Source: an uncultured Candidatus Melainabacteria bacterium
GTDB lineage: Bacteria > Cyanobacteriota > Vampirovibrionia > Gastranaerophilales > Gastranaerophilaceae
Direction of reading: 5' to 3'
DNA: 64,000 nt
Assembly (NCBI GenBank): GCA_934718275.1
Contig: CAKUZD010000004.1
Coordinates: 1-64,000, forward strand
Part shown: positions 58,189 to 64,000 of the stretch, one piece after another
Numbering within the stretch: position 1 is the stretch's first letter
Layout: every line of letters starts with the position of its first letter
The notes under the pieces: model-generated
What the model was told of the DNA's origin: nothing
The model's input: only the letters and a program-made list of their open reading frames with translations
Database searches by the model: none
Position numbers and translations under genes: made by a program

Positions 58189-60144
58189 TTGAACGAAAAT
58201 AAAGAAAAAATTTCAGAAAAATCAGTGGCGAAGTCGCCTATAAAAAGTGGAAAGACTGTTTCAAATCCATTGTCGAAACAGTTAAATTCACTTAAAAAAC
58301 CTGCAATAAAACAACCTGTTAAGGTTGAAAAAAAAGAAGTAAAGAGAGTTTCTAACCCAATATCTTCGGAAACATCAGATATTGTTGCGCGTATCAATAA
58401 TTTTAATACCAATAAAACGTCAAATAGAATGTATGCAGGTTACATGGGAAATTCTAATGCAAGTTCCCATAGAGTTATTGATTACGCCGAACTTGTAAAT
58501 AACTTAAATAATACATTGTGTAAAAAGAAAACGGTATATGACTTATTTAGTGCTGTTCATAATTTGTTTATGGAGAAATTGAATAATGTATTTACTGCTT
58601 TTGGAGCTTTTCATGAAAAATCAAAATGTATTAATGTAAAGCTTTTTAATTCAATGGGAAGCACCTATACATCAAAATTATTTTTATCGGATGACACAAA
58701 CCCTGTTGTAGAATGTTTTAAAAATTGCTCGCCTATAGTTTGTGAAAGCAGTAAATTTTTGAATATTCCTTATGTGCAGCAATCTCCAACATTAATATTG
58801 CCTTTACTTTCTGTTAGCGGATGTAAAGGGGTTATGGTAATTGGAAAAGACAATATCGAAAACCATATCGGGTTATTTTCATTTATTGCAAATTATTGTG
58901 CATTATTTATGGATAATGTAGAACTTCTTGAACAGACTAATAAGTACGCAAATACTGACACATTAACCGGACTCTATACTCATAGAGGATTTCAAGAAGT
59001 TTTGTCATCAGAGCTTGCGCGGGCAGAAGAAAATAATTCTAATCTTTCTATAATCATGCTTGATGTAAATAATATTTCTAAAATAAACAGAGAACTCGGG
59101 CATGCTAAAGGGGATGAAGTCATTAAACTTTTAGCAGAAAAGGTTAAACAAAATATAAGAAGTAATGACAAAGCAGGGCGTTATGGTGGTGATGAAATCG
59201 CGATAATTTTGCCTGACACAAATACTCCTGATGCTAAGTATTTAGCTGAATATATTACTTATTGTCTGTCATGTTGTTTTGTTGATGATGTCGGTCCTGT
59301 AAAGGTTTCGGTAGGTATTGCAACATTCCCTGAATGTAGTCGTGACCAAGAAAAGTTGTTAATTCTTGCAGAACAGGCTATGTATATTTCTCAAGCAAAG
59401 GGTTATAAAGAAGGGATGTCTGCAATTGTAAGTTCTTCAGATTTTAATTTTTGGGATGATGATGCACTTCATTCTTATGCTGAAGTTATTGCAAAGCGTC
59501 ACTCTCAATTAGGAGTAAATTTTGAAGAAGAACTTGTTCATAAATTCAATAATGAACAAATCGTTTCTCAAAATCACTTGATGGAACTTGCAAATTCTCT
59601 TGCCGGTGCAATTGATGCTAAAGATCCTTATACAAAAGGTCATTCTACTTCTGTATCCAGATACTCGGAAGCTCTTGCTCGTGCGATAAATCTTCCTGAA
59701 GATGAAGTTCAAAGAATTAAATTAGGTGCGTTGCTCCATGATGTTGGGAAAATTGGTATTCCTGAAAATGTTTTGAAAAAGCCTGGAAAATTAGAAGATG
59801 ATGAGTGGGAAATTATGAAGCAACACCCCGTAATTGGTGCAGAAAAAGTGCTTGCTCCGAATGACGCTTTGAGAGATTTAATCCCAATTGTGAAATATCA
59901 CCATGAACATATTGACGGAAGCGGTTATCCCGAACATTTGAAAGGGGATGAAATTCCTTTAGCTGCAAAGATTGTCGCTGTTGCGGATACTTATCATGCT
60001 TTGGTTTCTGACAGACCTTACAGAAAAGGTATGAGTGTTGAAAAAGCTTGCGAAATTCTGAAAGATGGTGCAGGAAAACTTTGGGATAGTGATTTGGTTC
60101 GTCAATTTATAAATATTGCGCCTTCTTTATCAACAAGTGTTTGA
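58189..60144 (+). CDS. GGDEF and HD-GYP cyclic di-GMP signalling protein
   Basis: A 651-residue cytoplasmic protein with opposing activities. Residues 1-95 are a Lys/Pro/Ser-rich disordered start. About 100-255 is GAF-like. About 265-425 is a GGDEF domain, with active site RYGGDEIAI near 331. About 470-640 is an HD-GYP phosphodiesterase, with LLHDVGKIGIP near 517 and HHEHIDGSGYP near 571. Both active sites look intact, although the GGDEF motif ends in Ile. The start is TTG 58189, since no ATG precedes the conserved part. A weak GTAGG lies upstream. A leader of about 190 bases suggests regulation. Confidence 0.9.
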   Translation: MNENKEKISEKSVAKSPIKSGKTVSNPLSKQLNSLKKPAIKQPVKVEKKEVKRVSNPISSETSDIVARINNFNTNKTSNRMYAGYMGNSNASSHRVIDYAELVNNLNNTLCKKKTVYDLFSAVHNLFMEKLNNVFTAFGAFHEKSKCINVKLFNSMGSTYTSKLFLSDDTNPVVECFKNCSPIVCESSKFLNIPYVQQSPTLILPLLSVSGCKGVMVIGKDNIENHIGLFSFIANYCALFMDNVELLEQTNKYANTDTLTGLYTHRGFQEVLSSELARAEENNSNLSIIMLDVNNISKINRELGHAKGDEVIKLLAEKVKQNIRSNDKAGRYGGDEIAIILPDTNTPDAKYLAEYITYCLSCCFVDDVGPVKVSVGIATFPECSRDQEKLLILAEQAMYISQAKGYKEGMSAIVSSSDFNFWDDDALHSYAEVIAKRHSQLGVNFEEELVHKFNNEQIVSQNHLMELANSLAGAIDAKDPYTKGHSTSVSRYSEALARAINLPEDEVQRIKLGALLHDVGKIGIPENVLKKPGKLEDDEWEIMKQHPVIGAEKVLAPNDALRDLIPIVKYHHEHIDGSGYPEHLKGDEIPLAAKIVAVADTYHALVSDRPYRKGMSVEKACEILKDGAGKLWDSDLVRQFINIAPSLSTSV

Positions 60145-60244
60145 TATATTTTTCCATAAATTTGAAATTGTTCTCTTAATAAATTGTTACAAAATGACAA
60201 TTATTGAAAGCGTAGATACTTTTTATATATAAGAGAGGATAATT

Positions 60245-60706
60245 ATGGGCGAAGTAAATCAAGTTTCGAATACTATAATGACTGAAAGCGACTTTAATAA
60301 AAGTCCGCTAAAGAATGTAATGTCATACAACAGATATTTTACGAATGCATTGAAAAGTCAATCTGCATTTACTTTTGCAAAATTTGATTCTGCAAATGCT
60401 TTTTATGAACAGAGAATGGCTGCCTACAAAAAGCATGAAACACAGTCTGAAGCTGCAATTGCAAATTATGAAGAACTTGAAGCTCAATATAAAGCTTTGC
60501 TTGGTCAACAAACTTCTATCAATACAAGTTTGATGGAGAAATATCAGGTTTCAAATAAAAATGATTTGCAAAATACAATGAAGTTGAACAATTCATTGTT
60601 TGACCAAGGTGTTTATAATAAGGCTGCAAATTCTGCAAATGAAGCTTATACTGAATATATAGCAGCATTACAAACAGCAAATTATATAACACACAGGCTT
60701 GTTTAG
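60245..60706 (+). CDS. Helical hypothetical protein
   Basis: Unknown family, 153 residues, with no signal peptide or membrane segment. It is rich in Ala, Asn, Gln, Tyr and Lys. The central part (about residues 45-100) has a heptad-like coiled-coil pattern (YEQRMAAYKKHETQSEAAIANYEELEAQYKAL region). AGAGGATAA precedes the ATG. The composition recalls small cytoskeletal or secretion-chaperone-like proteins, but no assignment is made. It lies 100 bases downstream of the GGDEF/HD-GYP gene on the same strand. Confidence 0.7.
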   Translation: MGEVNQVSNTIMTESDFNKSPLKNVMSYNRYFTNALKSQSAFTFAKFDSANAFYEQRMAAYKKHETQSEAAIANYEELEAQYKALLGQQTSINTSLMEKYQVSNKNDLQNTMKLNNSLFDQGVYNKAANSANEAYTEYIAALQTANYITHRLV

Positions 60707-60734
60707 AAACCGTAACATATTTTTATTTTCATGC

Positions 60735-60803
60735 TTGCAATTTTTTCTTTAATATATTATCATGCAACTTGTAGAGTGCTTACGCCAATAATCACTCAAC
60801 AAG
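60735..60803 (+). promoter_or_regulatory. Promoter and hairpin leader of rpsO
   Basis: TTGCAA and TATCAT are exactly 17 bases apart (60735-60763). The predicted transcript begins at once with a hairpin: CTTGT-A-GAGTG (60768-60778) paired with CACTC-A-ACAAG (60793-60803), with one A-A mismatch and a 14-base loop. It ends one base before the AAAGGA ribosome site. S15 commonly binds structured leaders of its own mRNA, so an autoregulatory site is plausible. Confidence 0.62.
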
Positions 60804-60818
60804 TAAAGGAAAATTAAA

Positions 60819-61082
60819 ATGAACTTAAAAAACAAGCAAGAAATAGTAAAAGCTTACGGTAAAAATGAAAAAGATACCGGTTCTACAGCTGTTCAAGTTG
60901 CTATGATGAGCAAAAAAATCTCTGAACTTACTGAACACCTAAAATCTAATCAAAAAGATTTTGCTACAAAAAGAGGTCTTTTGATGATGGTAGGTAAAAG
61001 AAAGAGATTACTTTCTTATTTGAAATCCCAAAATCTTGATGAATATAGAGAATTAATTAAAAAATTGGGTATCAGAGGTTAA
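60819..61082 (+). CDS. rpsO: 30S ribosomal protein S15
   Basis: Binds 16S rRNA early in 30S assembly. The 87-residue protein is near the standard 89 and keeps the S15 core: GSTAVQVAMMSKKISELTEHLK, KDFATKRGLLMMVGKRKRLLSYLK and the YRELIKKLGIRG end. AAAGGA precedes the ATG. It is monocistronic, with its own promoter, hairpin leader and terminator. pnp, the usual downstream neighbour, is absent; hydF follows instead. Confidence 0.98.
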   Translation: MNLKNKQEIVKAYGKNEKDTGSTAVQVAMMSKKISELTEHLKSNQKDFATKRGLLMMVGKRKRLLSYLKSQNLDEYRELIKKLGIRG

Positions 61083-61107
61083 TTTTAAGCGAATTAAAAT
61101 TCTATAC

Positions 61108-61136
61108 AAAAGGCTGTCTCTTATGGGCAGCCTTTT
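61108..61136 (+). terminator. Terminator of rpsO
   Basis: A perfect 9-bp stem (AAAAGGCTG/CAGCCTTTT) with an 11-base loop and short T-run, 26 bases after the rpsO stop. Confidence 0.85.
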
Positions 61137-61172
61137 GTGCATTATATTAAACAAAGAAAGAACGGATATATA

Positions 61173-62399
61173 ATGAAAACACTAAAATCAATGCGTTTAC
61201 ATATTGGAGTTTTTGGTAGAACAAATGTCGGAAAATCTTCGTTATTAAATAGGATAACCAATCAAGAAATTTCTATAGTTTCAGATATTGCTGGGACTAC
61301 GACAGATGTTGTTGAAAAATCAATGGAATTGTTGCCTGTTGGACCTGTTACTTTTCTGGATACTGCAGGTTTGGATGATACGACAGAGTTGGGAAAAAAA
61401 CGTGTTGAAAAAACGATGAAAATTCTCAATCGTATTGATGTTGCTGTAATTGTTTGTGATTTTAGTGCTATCGCGTTTGAGCAAACCGTTGAAAAAAATA
61501 ATTTTCTTGGAGATTATGAAAAAGAATTAATAAAAAAATTAAATGAGTTAAAAATTCCTTATTTAATTGTTTTGAACAAATGTGATTTAGTTGCTGAGCA
61601 AGATTGTACAGCCGTTATAGAAGATAATTCTAACATAATTTGTACTTCTGCAAAAACTGATGACAAGTTGATTTATAAGTTTAAAGAAGCTTTAGTAAAG
61701 CTTCTTCCGGAAGATATTATAAATTCTCCCAAAATTGTAGGAGATTTAATTCCTCCGAAAAGCATTGTTATTTTAGTAATTCCGATTGATAAAGAAGCTC
61801 CAAAGGGAAGAATTATTTTACCGCAAGTTCAGACTTTGCGGGATTTGTTGGACAATGATTGTTTGAGTTTTGTTGTTAAAGAAAGTGAACTAAAAGATGC
61901 ATTAGCAAATTTAAATACTCCTCCGGCTCTTGTTATTACAGATAGTCAGGCATTTCGTCAAGTTTCGAAAATTGTTCCCGAAAATATTCCTTTGACATCT
62001 TTTTCAATTCTTTTTGCAAGATTGAAGGGTGATTTGAAAGAGTTTGTAAAAGGAGCTGAAGCAATTGATAATTTAAAAGACGGTGATATGGTTTTAATCC
62101 TTGAGAGTTGTACGCATCACGCTATAGAGGATGATATCGGAAGGGTAAAAATCCCTAATCTTTTGCGTAAAAAAACAGGTAAGAATCTTGTAATACACAA
62201 TTATGCAGGGCATGATTTTCCTGATTTAAAGGATTATAAATTAGTTATACATTGTGGAGCTTGTATGACAAATCGAAAAGAGGTCTTATCTCGTATATTA
62301 ATAGCAAATCAGACGAATGTTCCTATTACAAATTATGGAATTACAATTTCTTATTGTTTGGGAATTTTGCCAAGGGCAACAAAAATATTTGAAAGTTAG
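61173..62399 (+). CDS. hydF: [FeFe]-hydrogenase maturation GTPase HydF
   Basis: The scaffold GTPase that carries the 2Fe subcluster precursor to [FeFe]-hydrogenase. The 408-residue protein has a TrmE-like GTPase domain at the N-terminus (GVFGRTNVGKSSLLN near residue 14, DTAG near 70, NKCD near 140). A dimerisation domain and a C-terminal cluster domain follow. The HydF-specific ligands are visible as C-T-H in ESCTHHAIEDD (near 311) and HCGACM (near 360). ATG 61173 is chosen over a GTG inside the terminator region. hydE, hydG and the hydrogenase are not in this window. Confidence 0.96.
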   Translation: MKTLKSMRLHIGVFGRTNVGKSSLLNRITNQEISIVSDIAGTTTDVVEKSMELLPVGPVTFLDTAGLDDTTELGKKRVEKTMKILNRIDVAVIVCDFSAIAFEQTVEKNNFLGDYEKELIKKLNELKIPYLIVLNKCDLVAEQDCTAVIEDNSNIICTSAKTDDKLIYKFKEALVKLLPEDIINSPKIVGDLIPPKSIVILVIPIDKEAPKGRIILPQVQTLRDLLDNDCLSFVVKESELKDALANLNTPPALVITDSQAFRQVSKIVPENIPLTSFSILFARLKGDLKEFVKGAEAIDNLKDGDMVLILESCTHHAIEDDIGRVKIPNLLRKKTGKNLVIHNYAGHDFPDLKDYKLVIHCGACMTNRKEVLSRILIANQTNVPITNYGITISYCLGILPRATKIFES

Positions 62400-62433
62400 A
62401 TATCTAAAAGGTTTTTTAATTATGTAGAAAGCG

Positions 62434-62463
62434 TTGTTTTTTCATTTTTTCTTTTTTTATAGT
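62434..62463 (+). promoter_or_regulatory. Promoter of pfp
   Basis: TTGTTT and TATAGT are 18 bases apart, leaving a leader of about 40 bases before the ATG. Confidence 0.5.
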
Positions 62464-62508
62464 AAACTATTACTGTAAAAAGTATTACTAAATATAAGGA
62501 AGAAAAAT

Positions 62509-64000
62509 ATGGAAAAACTTTCACCTTTACAAATCGAAAGATTGAAGTATCAACCAAAACTTCCGGCTAGTCTTGCAGAAGGCATTAATAGCTTGGAATT
62601 GGCAGAAGGTTCTGCAACTCAATCAGTTAGAGATCAAGAACAAATTCAAGAATTATTTAAAAACACTTATGGCAAACCTGTTGTAACTTTCAAACATTCA
62701 ACAATGTCTAAAGAAGCAGGAGTTAGAAATGTTGGTGTAATTCTTTCAGGCGGTCAAGCTCCCGGTGGACATAACGTAATTGCCGGCTTGTATGATGCAT
62801 TGAAACAAGCAAATTCTTCTAATAAATTATATGGATTTTTGGGTGGCCCATCAGGTATTATTGATGGCAAATATGTAGAATTTGATGACAAATTTATTAA
62901 CGCATACAGAAATACTGGCGGATTTGATATTATCGGCTCAGGTAGAACTAAACTTGAAACAGAAGAACAATTTGAAAAATCGCTTGCAGTATGCAAAAAA
63001 TTGAATATTTCTGCTGTTGTAATTATTGGTGGAGATGATTCAAATACAAACGCAGCACTTTTGGCTGAATGGTTTGTTAAACATAATGCAGGAATTCAAG
63101 TTATTGGTTGCCCTAAAACAATTGATGGTGACTTGAAAAATAATCAAATTGAAATTTCTTTCGGTTTTGATACTGCTACAAAAACTTATGCTGAACTTAT
63201 CGGAAACATTGAACGTGACGCAAATTCAGCTAAAAAATATTGGCATTTTGTAAAAATTATGGGTAGAAGTGCTTCTCATGTTGCTTTGGAAGCTGCTTTG
63301 CAAACCCAACCAAACATTACTTTGATTTCAGAAGAAGTTGAAGAAAAGAAAATGTCTCTTGAAAGCATAATTAACTATATGTGTGACATTATTGTTAAAC
63401 GTGCCGATATGGGTAAAAATTTTGGTATTGCTGTAATTCCGGAAGGTTTGATTGAATTCATTCCTGAAATGAAATCTATGATTGCAAACTTGAACGATAT
63501 TATGGCATCTTTGGAAAATGATACTGATTTTGTTAACGCAACTACAATTCGTGACAAATTTGATATTGTTGAAAACAGACTTGATGAAAATAATGCAAAA
63601 GTTTATGCATCACTTCCTGTTTTAATTAAAGGTCAATTATTGGCTGATCGTGACCCACATGGTAATGTTCAAGTTTCAAAAATTGAAACTGAAAAGCTTT
63701 TAATTGAAATGATTTCTACCAGATTAGATGAGTTGAAATCTCAAGGTGAATTTATTGGCAAATTCAATGCTCAATCTCACTTCTTCGGATATGAAGGCAG
63801 ATGTGCATTCCCTTCAAACTTTGATGCTGATTATTGCTATTCATTAGGCTTTAATGCATTTGCATTGATTAGCTTTGGTTTGACAGGTTATTTATCATCA
63901 GTTAGAAACTTGACAGCTCCTGCTTCTGAATGGATTGCAGGCGGTATTCCGCTTACAATGATGATGAACATGGAAAAACGTCACGGTGAAATGAAACCTG
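62509..64000 (+). CDS. pfp: Pyrophosphate-type 6-phosphofructokinase (3' end beyond window)
   Basis: Phosphorylates fructose 6-phosphate reversibly with pyrophosphate. The frame is open from ATG 62509 (AAGGAAG ahead) to the window end, 497 codons so far, so the gene is cut. Motifs are VGVILSGGQAPGGHNVIAG (near residue 75), IIGGDDSNTNAA (near 174; the GGDD form marks pyrophosphate use), CPKTIDGDLKN (near 202) and KIMGRSASHVALEAALQTQPN. The expected full length of this long form is about 550 residues. With HydF it points to energy-sparing fermentation. Confidence 0.94.
   Translation, partial: MEKLSPLQIERLKYQPKLPASLAEGINSLELAEGSATQSVRDQEQIQELFKNTYGKPVVTFKHSTMSKEAGVRNVGVILSGGQAPGGHNVIAGLYDALKQANSSNKLYGFLGGPSGIIDGKYVEFDDKFINAYRNTGGFDIIGSGRTKLETEEQFEKSLAVCKKLNISAVVIIGGDDSNTNAALLAEWFVKHNAGIQVIGCPKTIDGDLKNNQIEISFGFDTATKTYAELIGNIERDANSAKKYWHFVKIMGRSASHVALEAALQTQPNITLISEEVEEKKMSLESIINYMCDIIVKRADMGKNFGIAVIPEGLIEFIPEMKSMIANLNDIMASLENDTDFVNATTIRDKFDIVENRLDENNAKVYASLPVLIKGQLLADRDPHGNVQVSKIETEKLLIEMISTRLDELKSQGEFIGKFNAQSHFFGYEGRCAFPSNFDADYCYSLGFNAFALISFGLTGYLSSVRNLTAPASEWIAGGIPLTMMMNMEKRHGEMKP

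Overview
The window is about 64 kb of AT-rich DNA, roughly one third G+C by eye. It has no rRNA or tRNA genes, no CRISPR array and no intact insertion sequence. The genes point to a Gram-negative-type anaerobe. Envelope genes are a TolC-like outer-membrane factor with EmrA/EmrB-type partners, a protein with three S-layer homology (SLH) domains, and a prepilin-like fibre. Anaerobic metabolism is indicated by the [FeFe]-hydrogenase maturase HydF and a pyrophosphate-type phosphofructokinase. With the many small basic proteins of unknown family, this best fits an uncultured gut lineage of the non-photosynthetic cyanobacterial sister class (Vampirovibrionia/Melainabacteria, Gastranaerophilales). 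That placement is inference; no marker gene was aligned.

Layout. 1-10 kb: a 75-bp direct repeat, metG, a membrane glycosyltransferase, several orphan proteins (one DUF2971), enolase, chorismate synthase and a Xer recombinase. 10-18 kb: dnaK, an ArnT-like glycosyltransferase coupled to a YkgJ-type Cys-cluster protein, an ArsB/NhaD-type transporter, der, a truncated XRE-type HTH remnant and a pair of small proteins sharing a C-terminal motif. 18-25 kb: a drug-efflux locus (outer-membrane factor divergent from marR-emrA-emrB) with a palindrome over the outer-membrane gene's promoter, then prmC. 25-31 kb: a degenerate BioD-like protein, a MATE exporter, thrC and hom. Between thrC and hom lies an unlabelled locus with the full anatomy of a type I toxin-antitoxin system: a 20-residue hydrophobic peptide with a perfect Shine-Dalgarno, and a strong antisense promoter driving a roughly 83-nt RNA.

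31-42 kb: signalling (HD domain, diguanylate cyclase), a secreted parvulin, a block of dispersed repeats including a MITE-like element, TPR proteins, a phosphoesterase, an MBL-fold hydrolase, cca, and a 1040-residue SF1 helicase with a C-terminal nuclease-like domain. 42-50 kb: surface proteins (a prepilin/YadA-head/S74 chimera and the Cys-rich SLH protein), the phosphate uptake pair DUF47-pit, and an orphan solute-binding lipoprotein. 50-64 kb: purB-gph-dtxR, beta-carbonic anhydrase, a ferritin-like protein, a distant alpha-amylase-fold protein, ferritin, a GGDEF/HD-GYP protein, rpsO, hydF and the start of pfp (cut by the window end).

A theme across the window is translation start architecture. 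About half of the isolated genes have a normal Shine-Dalgarno. At least a dozen others have none and instead carry a -10 promoter hexamer exactly 6-7 nt before the start codon, which predicts leaderless mRNAs. I used this to correct several start codons. Starts that differ from the longest open frame are explained in each entry.
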